Both the position numbers and the translations under genes were made by a program. Shown piece after piece: positions 15,914 to 23,450 of a stretch of DNA of 28,341 bases. Numbering within the stretch: position 1 is the stretch's first letter; each line of letters starts with the position of its first letter. This DNA is from HGM04593 sp964458275 (lineage in GTDB: Bacteria > Bacteroidota > Bacteroidia > Bacteroidales > Bacteroidaceae), in NCBI GenBank assembly GCA_964458275.1, contig CAYWIE010000031.1, forward strand, positions 1 through 28,341, given 5' to 3'. The notes under the pieces were generated by a model. It did no database searches, had not been told where the DNA came from, and worked only from the letters and a program-made list of their open reading frames with translations.

Positions 15914-16825
15914 ATGACACATATAACACATACGGAATGTCCTCTATGCGGATGCAACAGACTGCAGCCGCTATTCTCCTGCAAGGACCAGTTTGCAACA
16001 GGAGAGGAGTTTGGAATATGCAAATGCGAGGAGTGTTCATTCACATTCACACAAAACATCCCCGACGAAAAGGCTATAGGACGTTATTACGAATCGCCGG
16101 CATATGTATCCCACAGCGATACGGACAAGGGCTTTGTCAACAGATGCTACCATCTGGTACGCCGCATTATGCTGCACCGCAAGGCATGCCTTATAGACTC
16201 TTTGGTAGACGGGAGCAAGACAAGATTGCTCGACTATGGAGCAGGAACCGGTTATTTCGCACGCGCCATGCAGAAACGCGGCTGGGATGTAACCGCAATA
16301 GAGAAGAGCGAGCAGGCACGGAACTATTCAAAAGACAGATTCTCGTTCGAAATGCTGCCGGCAGAGGCTCTTGAAAACTTCGAGGAAGAAGAATTCGACG
16401 TCGTAACCCTTTGGCATGTAATGGAACACATACAAGGGATAAACGAATTCTGGGAGAAGCTATACAAGATACTCGACAACAACGGCATTGCAGTCATTGC
16501 CGTACCCAACAGCGCTTCCTACGACGCACAATGCTACCGCGAACATTGGGCGGCATATGATGTGCCCCGCCATCTATGGCACTTCAGCCCGTCGACAATA
16601 ATGAAATTCGGACGCAAGCACGGCTTTATACTCGAAAGACAATATACAATGCCGTTTGACGGCTTCTATATTTCAATGTTGAGCGAACGCTACAAAGGCT
16701 CGAAGATGCCATTGCTCGGCGGATTGTCAAACGGTCTGTTCGGATGGTTCGCATCGTTGAGCAGGAAGAGTGCGAGCAGTTCAATAATATATGTATTCAG
16801 AAAAGCACATGAGCAGACCTTTTAA
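15914..16825 (+). CDS. Class I SAM-dependent methyltransferase with N-terminal zinc ribbon
   Basis: The 303-residue protein has an N-terminal Cys4 ribbon (CPLC at 9-12 and CKCEEC at 36-41) followed by a Methyltransf_23-type Rossmann domain. The SAM-binding motif I is LLDYGAGTGYF (105-115), with an acidic end to strand 2 (VTAIEKS). Then come 'FDVVTLWHVMEHI' and a conserved 'RHLWHFSPSTI' after the core. This architecture occurs in Bacteroidetes beside ftsX and also in polysaccharide-modifying methyltransferases; the substrate is not predictable. Its stop overlaps the ftsX start by 17 bases, so translation is probably coupled. The ATG at 15914 is preferred over 15872 because of the promoter position and the conserved ribbon start. 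Confidence 0.88.
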   Translation: MTHITHTECPLCGCNRLQPLFSCKDQFATGEEFGICKCEECSFTFTQNIPDEKAIGRYYESPAYVSHSDTDKGFVNRCYHLVRRIMLHRKACLIDSLVDGSKTRLLDYGAGTGYFARAMQKRGWDVTAIEKSEQARNYSKDRFSFEMLPAEALENFEEEEFDVVTLWHVMEHIQGINEFWEKLYKILDNNGIAVIAVPNSASYDAQCYREHWAAYDVPRHLWHFSPSTIMKFGRKHGFILERQYTMPFDGFYISMLSERYKGSKMPLLGGLSNGLFGWFASLSRKSASSSIIYVFRKAHEQTF

Positions 16826-17666
16826 GATACAGACATTCAGCGTCTATTGCAGCACCACATTGGTACTGCTGCTGCTGGGAGCAATGTGCGCCCTGCTGCT
16901 GTCTGCCCACAGCCTTTCAGACCACATACGCCGTAACATGAAAATGTCGGTGATTGTCAGCGCCGGACAACCCGAAGCCGATGTGCTCAAATTCCGGGAA
17001 CAGCTCGAAAAGCGCAAGTATGTAGCCAATACCGAATACATATCCGGCGCCGAGATTCTCGAAGAGCAGAAAAGAGAATTGGGCTGCGACCCGGTGGAAT
17101 TCCTCGGCTACAATCCGTATGAGCCCTCGATAGACCTTGAGCTGAACAAGGAATACACACACCCCGACAGCATGGCTATGATAGAGCAGCAGTTGCTAAA
17201 AGACAAGCGCGTGTCGCAGGTGGTATACCATCGCGAAATAATAGAGGTCGTAAACAGCAACATCAGAAAGATTGCAGTCGCATTGTTTGCAATAATGATT
17301 CTGCTGACACTCATATCGTGGTCGCTCATAGGCAGCGCAGTAAGGCTGTCGATATACTCCAAACGCTTTCTGCTTCACACTATGAAACTGGTAGGTGCCT
17401 CATGGGGATTCATACGACGTCCTTTCCTGCTGCACAATCTGCGCATAGGACTGCTTTCGGGCATCATTGCCGACGCTCTGTTGGGAGCCATATTCTATAT
17501 AATAACCCTGCATGAGCCGGCAGTGATAACAATATTGCCTCCCATGCACCTTGCGGCAACAGCAGCGGCAGTGGTGATTTTCGGAATAACAATGACAGTA
17601 AGCTGCGCATACACATCCGTGGAACAATTCCTGCGCATGCGCGGCAACGACCTCTACTTCATCTGA
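16809..17666 (+). CDS. ftsX: Cell division protein FtsX (ABC transporter permease-like)
   Basis: The membrane partner of FtsE, which activates periplasmic peptidoglycan hydrolases at the septum. The 285-residue protein starts MSRPFKIQTFSVYCSTTLVLLLLG: a short cytoplasmic tail, TM1 (about 14-35), then an extracytoplasmic domain (about 36-150) with 'MSVIVSAGQPEADVLKFREQLEKRKYVANTEYISGAEIL'. Three more helices follow at the C-terminus in the FtsX permease fold ('YSKRFLLHTMKLVGASWGFIRRPFL'). It starts inside the end of the methyltransferase gene. ftsE is not in the window, which is usual in Bacteroidales. DUF3098 and uppP follow, forming the standard envelope cluster. Confidence 0.93.
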   Translation: MSRPFKIQTFSVYCSTTLVLLLLGAMCALLLSAHSLSDHIRRNMKMSVIVSAGQPEADVLKFREQLEKRKYVANTEYISGAEILEEQKRELGCDPVEFLGYNPYEPSIDLELNKEYTHPDSMAMIEQQLLKDKRVSQVVYHREIIEVVNSNIRKIAVALFAIMILLTLISWSLIGSAVRLSIYSKRFLLHTMKLVGASWGFIRRPFLLHNLRIGLLSGIIADALLGAIFYIITLHEPAVITILPPMHLAATAAAVVIFGITMTVSCAYTSVEQFLRMRGNDLYFI

Positions 17667-17731
17667 CAGCATGCAGTAATATAAGGTAAACAAGAGAAAG
17701 ACAAGCATATAAAAAACTAACAACCAAAAAC

Positions 17732-17759
17732 GAGCAATAGAAAATGAGCAATAGAAAAT
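17732..17759 (+). repeat. 14-bp tandem duplication across the DUF3098 start codon
   Basis: GAGCAATAGAAAAT occurs twice with no spacer (17732-17745 and 17746-17759). The ATG used (17744-17746) is formed at the junction of the two copies. Confidence 0.9.
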
Positions 17760-17992
17760 TTGCATTCAACAAAGCCAATTACATATTGTTGGCAATAGGC
17801 TTTGCAATCATCATCATAGGTTTCTTGCTGATGACAGGTCCCGGCTCCACAGAGACACACTTCGAATCGGACATTTTCAGTTTCCGTCGCATAAAATTAG
17901 CCCCGACAGTATGTTTTTTCGGGTTTATCTTTGTGATATATGCCATACTTTACAGCTCTAAGAAACAGAAAAGAGAAAACAAAGAAGAATAA
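17744..17992 (+). CDS. DUF3098 family two-helix membrane protein
   Basis: The 82-residue protein has an N-terminal 'NRKFAFNKANYILLAIGFAIIIIGFLLMTG' helix, a short loop 'SDIFSFRRIKLAPTV' and a second helix 'CFFGFIFVIYAILY', followed by a basic tail. This is the DUF3098 pattern, found in Bacteroidetes between ftsX and uppP. The function is unknown; conserved position suggests a link to FtsX or undecaprenyl phosphate recycling. It lies 77 bases after ftsX and 25 bases before uppP. Its start codon is embedded in an exact tandem repeat. Confidence 0.88.
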   Translation: MSNRKFAFNKANYILLAIGFAIIIIGFLLMTGPGSTETHFESDIFSFRRIKLAPTVCFFGFIFVIYAILYSSKKQKRENKEE

Positions 17993-18017
17993 TAATCTAA
18001 TTTAAGCACAAAGCAAA

Positions 18018-18866
18018 ATGAGTATTTTTGACACGATAATAATAGCCATCGTCGAAGGACTCACAGAATTCCTGCCCGTATCGTCAACCGGACACATGAT
18101 TATCACCCAAAACCTTTTAGGTGTGGAAAGCACAGAATTCGTGAAGGCATTCACTTTCATAATACAGTTCGGCGCGATACTCTCGGTGGTGGTCCTCTAT
18201 TGGAAAAGGTTCTTCCAACTGAACCGGACTCCCGCCCCTGAGGGAGCATCAGCCCTAAAGAGATTCCTGCACAAATACGATTTCTATTGGAAACTCTTTG
18301 TGGCATTCATCCCGGCAGCAGTACTCGGACTCCTCTTCAGCGACATGATAGACGCCATGCTCGAAAGCGTAACAGTAGTAGCCATCACCCTTATCCTTGG
18401 CGGCATATTCATGCTCTTCTGCGACAAGATATTCAACAAAGGCAGCGAGCAGACAGAACTTACCGAGAAACGCGCCTTCTGGATTGGAATGTTCCAATGC
18501 ATCTCAATGATACCGGGTGTGTCGCGCTCAATGGCAACCATCGTCGGAGGTATGGCACAAAAGCTCACACGCAAGGCAGCCGCAGAATTCTCGTTCTTCC
18601 TTGCCGTCCCCACAATGTTTGCAGCCACAGTATACAAGATGCTCAAGATATTCCTTGAACCCAACGGCATGGAGATAATAAGCGAAAACCTCATGACACT
18701 GCTCATAGGCAACGCCGTAGCATTCATAGTAGCGATGCTTGCAATAAAGTTCTTCATCAGCTTTGTAACCAAATACGGATTCAAGGCATTCGGCTGGTAC
18801 AGAATCATAGTAGGCGGAATAATACTCGTCATGCTGCTGACCGGGCACAATCTGACAATAGTATAA
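18018..18866 (+). CDS. uppP: Undecaprenyl-diphosphatase (BacA/UppP)
   Basis: This integral membrane phosphatase regenerates undecaprenyl phosphate, the lipid carrier for peptidoglycan and O-antigen precursors; overexpression in other species gives bacitracin resistance. It has 282 residues. The catalytic consensus region is 'EGLTEFLPVSSTGH' (13-26, with Glu17 and Ser/His nearby) and the second block is 'PGVSRSMATI' (166-175, Arg170). About eight hydrophobic helices cover the rest. It is followed by truB after 10 bases. Family size and both signatures match, so identification is firm. Confidence 0.97.
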   Translation: MSIFDTIIIAIVEGLTEFLPVSSTGHMIITQNLLGVESTEFVKAFTFIIQFGAILSVVVLYWKRFFQLNRTPAPEGASALKRFLHKYDFYWKLFVAFIPAAVLGLLFSDMIDAMLESVTVVAITLILGGIFMLFCDKIFNKGSEQTELTEKRAFWIGMFQCISMIPGVSRSMATIVGGMAQKLTRKAAAEFSFFLAVPTMFAATVYKMLKIFLEPNGMEIISENLMTLLIGNAVAFIVAMLAIKFFISFVTKYGFKAFGWYRIIVGGIILVMLLTGHNLTIV

Positions 18867-18876
18867 GGCCGACACT

Positions 18877-19572
18877 ATGGATTTCAAAGAAGGAGAAATA
18901 CTTGCACTATACAAGCCATACACATGGACATCGTTCCATCTGGTAAGCAAAGTGAGGTACCACCTATCTAAACGTTTCAAGGTAAAACGTTTCAAGGTAG
19001 GACACGCCGGTACACTCGACCCGCTTGCGACAGGCGTGCTCATAATCTGCACAGGCAAGGCAACCAAACGCATCGAAGAACTTCAGCTCCACACAAAAGA
19101 GTACGAAGCCGACCTGATGTTAGGGGCAACCACCGCCTCATACGACAAAGAAGAACCGGTAAACGCGACCTACCCCTACGAACACATAACAGAAGAGAAA
19201 TTCGCAGAGGTGCTCAAGCAATTCACCGGCACAATAGCACAGCGCCCTCCTCTATTCTCAGCCTGCAAGGTCGACGGCGAACGCGCTTACAACCTCGCCC
19301 GTCAAGGCAGCGAAATGCAGCTTGCACCAAAGCAGGTAACAATAGAGGAATTGGAACTGCTCTCATTCGAGCCGCCAAAAGCAACCATCCGCGTAGTATG
19401 CGGCAAAGGCACATACATACGCTCATTGGCGCGCGACATAGGCGAAGCGCTTGGAAGCGGAGCATACCTCACACGCCTTACACGCACCCGTGTAGGCGAA
19501 CACAGAATAGAAAACTGCATAAAGCCTGAGGATTTTGCCGAATGGCTTGACAAACAAATAACCGAATCATAA
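18877..19572 (+). CDS. truB: tRNA pseudouridine(55) synthase
   Basis: It makes pseudouridine at position 55 in the T-loop of most tRNAs. The 231-residue protein has the catalytic block GHAGTLDPLATG (42-53, nucleophile Asp48), 'STKRIEE'-like 'ATKRIEELQ', and 'RPPLFSACKVDGERAYNLAR'. The C-terminal half includes 'VRVVCGKGTYIRSLARDIG'-type sequence and 'LTRLTRTRVGEH'. It is short, lacking a PUA domain as in Bacteroidetes TruB. Just before the catalytic loop there is an exact 15-bp tandem duplication, giving KRFKVKRFKV at residues 32-41. It lies in the uppP-truB-queA run with gaps of 10 and 30 bases. Confidence 0.96.
   Translation: MDFKEGEILALYKPYTWTSFHLVSKVRYHLSKRFKVKRFKVGHAGTLDPLATGVLIICTGKATKRIEELQLHTKEYEADLMLGATTASYDKEEPVNATYPYEHITEEKFAEVLKQFTGTIAQRPPLFSACKVDGERAYNLARQGSEMQLAPKQVTIEELELLSFEPPKATIRVVCGKGTYIRSLARDIGEALGSGAYLTRLTRTRVGEHRIENCIKPEDFAEWLDKQITES
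18970..18999 (+). repeat. 15-bp exact tandem duplication inside truB
   Basis: AAACGTTTCAAGGTA occurs twice in direct succession (18970-18984, 18985-18999). It is in frame and encodes KRFKV twice, immediately before the catalytic GHAGTLDP loop. Confidence 0.92.
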
Positions 19573-19602
19573 ACTTTTAAAACAGATACCATTGTGACTG
19601 AA

Positions 19603-20661
19603 ATGAAGCTTTCTCAATTCAAGTTCAGGCTCCCTGCCGAGCGTATAGCACTACACCCCGCACCATGCCGCGACGAATCGCGCCTTATGGTCGTGCACCG
19701 CAAGACAGGAGAGATAGAACACCGTGTATTCAAAGACGTTATAGATTACTTTGACGAGAAAGACCTCTTCGTCTTGAACGACAGCAAGGTATTTCCGGCA
19801 CGTCTCTACGGCAACAAAGAAAAGACAAATGCAAAAATCGAAGTATTCCTGCTTCGCGAGCTCAACGAAGAGTTCCGCCTGTGGGACGTGCTTGTAGACC
19901 CTGCACGCAAGATACGTATAGGCAACAAGCTCTATTTCGGCGAAGACAACTCGATGGTTGCCGAAGTAATAGACAACACCACATCGCGAGGCAGAACATT
20001 GCGTTTTCTCTACGACGGTCCCCACGACGAGTTCAAGAAAGCACTCTTTTCGCTTGGCGTAGCCCCGTTGCCCGACGACTTCAAGGCGTTGCGTAAAGAA
20101 GAGCCCGAAGACCTCGAAAACTTCCAGACCTACTTTGCAAAGAAAGAGGGCTCGGTAACAGCGCCGGTATCAAGCCTTCACTTTACCCGTGAGCTTATGA
20201 AGCGCATGGAAATCAAAGGCATCGACACTGCGTATGTAACCATGCACATAGGACTCGGCTGCTTCAGAGAAATAGATGTCGAAGACCTCACAAAGCACAA
20301 GATGGACAGCGACCTCATAAGCGTCGACAGCGAGGCAGTAGCCTTAGTAAACAAGGCAAAAGCCGAAGGCCGCCGAATCTGCGCAGTAGGAACATCGGTA
20401 CAAAGAGTGCTCGAAACCGCCACCCTCATAGGCGGAATGCTCAAGGAATACGACGGATGGACAAGCAAGTTCATATTCCCAGAATACAACTTCCAGGTAG
20501 CGAACTGCATGATTGCCAACTTCTACAACCCCTACTCAACCATGCTGATGCTGACAGCGGCATTCGGAGGATACGACCTCATAATGAACGCATACAATGA
20601 AGCCATAAAGAACGGATACAACTTCGGCATCTATGGCGACGCCATGCTCATAATCGACTAA
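19603..20661 (+). CDS. queA: S-adenosylmethionine:tRNA ribosyltransferase-isomerase
   Basis: QueA transfers the ribosyl part of SAM to preQ1 in tRNA, forming epoxyqueuosine. It has 352 residues from ATG 19603 (MKLSQFKFRLPAERIALHPA). A GTG nine bases upstream is in frame, but the conserved family start is MKLSQF. Conserved blocks include 'CRDESRLMVVHRKTG', 'FVLNDSKVFPARLYG', 'VTAPVSSLHFT', 'THIGLG'-type 'MHIGLGCFR' and 'RRICAVGTSVQRVLE', ending with 'NCMIANFYNPYSTMLMLTAAFGG'. Other queuosine genes are not in the window. It is part of the truB-queA-folK run and lies 11 bases before folK. Confidence 0.96.
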   Translation: MKLSQFKFRLPAERIALHPAPCRDESRLMVVHRKTGEIEHRVFKDVIDYFDEKDLFVLNDSKVFPARLYGNKEKTNAKIEVFLLRELNEEFRLWDVLVDPARKIRIGNKLYFGEDNSMVAEVIDNTTSRGRTLRFLYDGPHDEFKKALFSLGVAPLPDDFKALRKEEPEDLENFQTYFAKKEGSVTAPVSSLHFTRELMKRMEIKGIDTAYVTMHIGLGCFREIDVEDLTKHKMDSDLISVDSEAVALVNKAKAEGRRICAVGTSVQRVLETATLIGGMLKEYDGWTSKFIFPEYNFQVANCMIANFYNPYSTMLMLTAAFGGYDLIMNAYNEAIKNGYNFGIYGDAMLIID

Positions 20662-20672
20662 CAGAGAATGAA

Positions 20673-21155
20673 ATGCAACGCCCGACCGACATATACATCG
20701 GATTAGGCAGCAATCAAGGCAACCGGGAGCAACTGATAAAAGAGGCAATATCACTTTTATCGGCTGCTATCGGCGAGCCTTTGTCGCAGTCGAGCATGAT
20801 AGAGACAGAGCCGTGGGGCTTTGCCTCCCCTAATCCATTCCTTAACATGGTTGCACATTTCGTCGCGACAATCACACCGATAGAGCTGCTCGACACAACA
20901 GAAGAGATAGAACGCCGCTTGGGACGGCACACGAAATCGACACATTCCAAAGGCTACTGCGACCGTCCGATAGACATTGACATACTGCTCTATGGCACAC
21001 AGACAATAGACGAAAAACGCCTTACAGTGCCGCACCCCCGCATGAATGAGAGAATGTTCGTATTGCAGCCGCTTGCCGAAATAGCGCCAGCACTGCAGCA
21101 CCCCGTCACCAAAGAGACCATTCTGCAAATGAAAGAAAGACTGGAGAGCAAATAA
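20673..21155 (+). CDS. folK: 2-amino-4-hydroxy-6-hydroxymethyldihydropteridine pyrophosphokinase
   Basis: HPPK transfers pyrophosphate from ATP to 6-hydroxymethyl-7,8-dihydropterin, making the FolP substrate. The 160-residue monofunctional protein shows 'YIGLGSNQGNR' (8-18), 'ETEPWGF...PNPFLNMV', and the metal/ATP block 'CDRPIDIDILLYG' with 'VPHPRMNERMFVLQPL' at the end. Length is that of a single-domain HPPK with no FolB or FolP fusion. It follows queA by 11 bases and precedes a histidine kinase by 64 bases. Confidence 0.96.
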   Translation: MQRPTDIYIGLGSNQGNREQLIKEAISLLSAAIGEPLSQSSMIETEPWGFASPNPFLNMVAHFVATITPIELLDTTEEIERRLGRHTKSTHSKGYCDRPIDIDILLYGTQTIDEKRLTVPHPRMNERMFVLQPLAEIAPALQHPVTKETILQMKERLESK

Positions 21156-21219
21156 AACCGCAGCCCAACATACTAAAACCCCGCTTTCCCGCGTTCTGAT
21201 AAGAGAAGAACAAACAGTC

Positions 21220-22377
21220 ATGCAGTGGATAAACAGTTTCCGTAAGATAAAAATATTGCTCATCGTAGGGGCAGCAATCATAGCCACAGTCTCCCTGATA
21301 GTCTCCAACGCCTTAGTCTCAGACCTCAAGAAAGAGGAACTGCAAAAAATGCAAGTGTGGGCAGAAGCCATGCGCACACTCAACAACGCCGACGAGAATA
21401 CAGACCTCGGACTTGTACTGACAGTACTCGACGGCAACAACACCATCCCCGTCATAGTGACGGACAGCAAAGGCGCCATCAACAACTACCGCAACATAGC
21501 CATAGACGAAAGCGCCGACACCCTTGCCGTGCTACACCGTCTTGTGTCAGCCATGCGCGAAAGTGGCAACATCATACGCATAGAAATGGGGCGCGAACTG
21601 CCGGGCGAATACATCGAAGTATGCTACTCCGACTCACTCATACTGAAACAGCTCGCCTACTACCCCTACGTACAGCTTACGGTTGCAATCATATTCTTCC
21701 TTGTATGCTTAGTTGCCATACTCAGCTCAAAACGCGCAGAACAGGACAGAGTATGGGTAGGTCTCTCAAAGGAGACAGCCCACCAGTTGGGAACACCAAT
21801 ATCCTCGCTCATGGCATGGACAGAAGTCCTTAAAGACAAATACCCCTCCGAAGAACTCCTCCCCGAAATGGAAAAAGATGTCCTCAGGCTTCGCACCATA
21901 GCCGAACGCTTCTCCAAAATCGGGTCCGCTCCGGAGCCGCAATCGACAGACCTCATAGAACTGCTCGAAAGAGTGGTAGAATACATCAAGCGTCGCAGCT
22001 CAAGCAAAATAGAATTTGTATGCCACTACCCCAAGCGCCCCTTGGAGGTACGCATCAACGCACCGCTGATGGAATGGGTGATAGAAAACCTCTGCAAGAA
22101 CGCCATTGACGCCATGAACGGTGCCGGCACAATCACCATCGACGTGAAGAACAGCGACGAAAAAGCCATCATCGAACTCTCGGACACAGGCAAAGGAATC
22201 CCCAAATCAAAATTCCATACAGTGTTCGAGCCGGGATACACGACCAAGAAACGCGGATGGGGACTTGGGCTCTCACTCGCCAAACGAATAATGGAACAAT
22301 ACCATAAAGGACGCATATTTGTTAAAAAATCAGAGGTAAACAAGGGGACAACATTCAGAATGGAACTAAAAAAGTGA
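21220..22377 (+). CDS. Membrane sensor histidine kinase (orphan)
   Basis: A 385-residue HisKA/HATPase kinase. TM1 spans residues 11-33, a short periplasmic sensor region follows (about 34-148), and TM2 is 150-168. The phospho-acceptor is His188 in the H-box KETAHQLGTPISSL. The ATP-binding domain has the N-box 'WVIENLCKNAIDAM', a G1 'DTGKGIP', an F-box 'FEPGYTTK' and a G2 'GWGLGLSLAKRI'. No response-regulator gene is next to it, so the partner is elsewhere. Conservation of this kinase after folK in Bacteroidales is my impression, not verified. Ligand and target genes are unknown. Confidence 0.93.
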   Translation: MQWINSFRKIKILLIVGAAIIATVSLIVSNALVSDLKKEELQKMQVWAEAMRTLNNADENTDLGLVLTVLDGNNTIPVIVTDSKGAINNYRNIAIDESADTLAVLHRLVSAMRESGNIIRIEMGRELPGEYIEVCYSDSLILKQLAYYPYVQLTVAIIFFLVCLVAILSSKRAEQDRVWVGLSKETAHQLGTPISSLMAWTEVLKDKYPSEELLPEMEKDVLRLRTIAERFSKIGSAPEPQSTDLIELLERVVEYIKRRSSSKIEFVCHYPKRPLEVRINAPLMEWVIENLCKNAIDAMNGAGTITIDVKNSDEKAIIELSDTGKGIPKSKFHTVFEPGYTTKKRGWGLGLSLAKRIMEQYHKGRIFVKKSEVNKGTTFRMELKK

Positions 22378-22418
22378 TTTTTTATCGAAATATGAGTATT
22401 TACTCGGAATTTTATTCT

Positions 22419-22426
22419 TATCTTTG
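22419..22426 (+). promoter_or_regulatory. -7 box for the DUF177-rpmF operon
   Basis: TATCTTTG (22419-22426) fits TAnnTTTG. The -33 region is weak (TTTA only, at short spacing). Transcription would start near 22433 and leave an unusually long leader of about 120 bases before the ATG at 22554. The leader is AT-rich with only weak local pairing. Confidence 0.5.
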
Positions 22427-22553
22427 TAGCCAATTTAGAAGCAGATTGGATTTTATTGGAAATTTTTAGATAAAATTCGATAATCTTCTAAGAAAAAATC
22501 AAGTATTTCCAGTCAATGATGATATAATTATTAATGTAGATGATTTAGGAAGA

Positions 22554-23099
22554 ATGGGACGCTTTGATAAATTTAAGATAGACCTTAGAGGATTGAAACA
22601 ATCCACACTCAAGGCAGAGTATGACCTCGACAACAAGTTCTTTGCGGACATCGACGGTCAGGAGTTTCAAAAAGGAACCGTAAAGGCGGTTGTGGAGGTA
22701 ACGTGTCGTCGCGATGTGTTCGACCTTACAATTACAACAGCCGGTACAGTTGTTGTGCAATGCGACAGATGTCTCGACGAACTGCCGGTAGATGTCGACG
22801 CAACAAACAACATAAAAGTAAAATTGGGCGAAACGTATGCCGACGAAGGCGACGTTGTGGTAATACCCGAAAGTGAGGGGGAGATAAATCTGGCTTGGCA
22901 TCTCTATGAGTTCATAGCCCTCGCCCTGCCGACCAAACGGGTACATGCCCCCGGCAAATGCAATGCCGGAATGTCCGAAAAATTGCAGAAATACACCCGA
23001 CGCGCACCCGAAGACGAAGAGTTCTCGGACAGCGACAGCAGGGAGACAGACCCAAGATGGGACACATTAAAGAATTTACAAATAGAAGAAGATAATTAA
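22554..23099 (+). CDS. yceD: DUF177 / YceD family protein
   Basis: The 181-residue acidic protein belongs to the DUF177 (YceD) family, encoded next to rpmF across bacteria and linked to 23S rRNA accumulation. It contains the conserved 'VVVQCDRCLDELPVDVD' (CxxC) block near the middle and ends in an acidic tail with 'DPRWDTLKNLQIEEDN', the family's DPRW.xL.xL signature. The start MGRFDKFKIDLRGLK agrees with homologues. Eleven bases separate it from rpmF. The molecular role is not settled. Confidence 0.92.
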   Translation: MGRFDKFKIDLRGLKQSTLKAEYDLDNKFFADIDGQEFQKGTVKAVVEVTCRRDVFDLTITTAGTVVVQCDRCLDELPVDVDATNNIKVKLGETYADEGDVVVIPESEGEINLAWHLYEFIALALPTKRVHAPGKCNAGMSEKLQKYTRRAPEDEEFSDSDSRETDPRWDTLKNLQIEEDN

Positions 23100-23110
23100 A
23101 ATTTAAGAAA

Positions 23111-23293
23111 ATGGCACATCCTAAAAGAAGACAGTCAAAGACAAGAACTGCCAAAAGAAGAACAAACGACAAGGCAGTAGCTCCTACACTTGCAATATGC
23201 CCCAACTGCGGCGAATGGCATGTATATCACACCGTATGCGGTGCTTGCGGTTATTACAGAGGCAAACTCGCTATCGAGCAGAAAGAGGCTTAA
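23111..23293 (+). CDS. rpmF: 50S ribosomal protein L32
   Basis: The 60-residue basic protein starts MAHPKRRQSKTRTAKRRTND, the usual L32 N-terminus. It carries a Cys4 zinc ribbon (Cys30, Cys33, Cys43 and Cys46 in CPNC...CGAC). The zinc-binding (C+) form is present, as in most Bacteroidetes. It lies 11 bases after the DUF177 gene and is followed by a terminator-like hairpin before era. Confidence 0.97.
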   Translation: MAHPKRRQSKTRTAKRRTNDKAVAPTLAICPNCGEWHVYHTVCGACGYYRGKLAIEQKEA

Positions 23294-23366
23294 CATTCTG
23301 AACAGACAATACAGAGCCGCAATACAAATTGCAGCATCAATGTAGGAACAGATTCAAGAAGTTTCG

Positions 23367-23403
23367 AAAAACGCACCATCCGTATGTGTTGTGTGCGTTT
23401 TTT
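23367..23403 (+). terminator. Terminator-like hairpin between rpmF and era
   Basis: AAAAACGCAC (23367-23376) pairs with GTGCGTTTTT (23393-23402) around a 16-base loop, with a T run in the right arm. It sits where fabH is usually found. It would end or attenuate the rpmF transcript. No clear TAnnTTTG box is visible between it and era. Confidence 0.7.
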
Positions 23404-23450
23404 GTCGTAGAATAACCATATCCCAAACAGGCAAACATAAAGCAGGAAAT

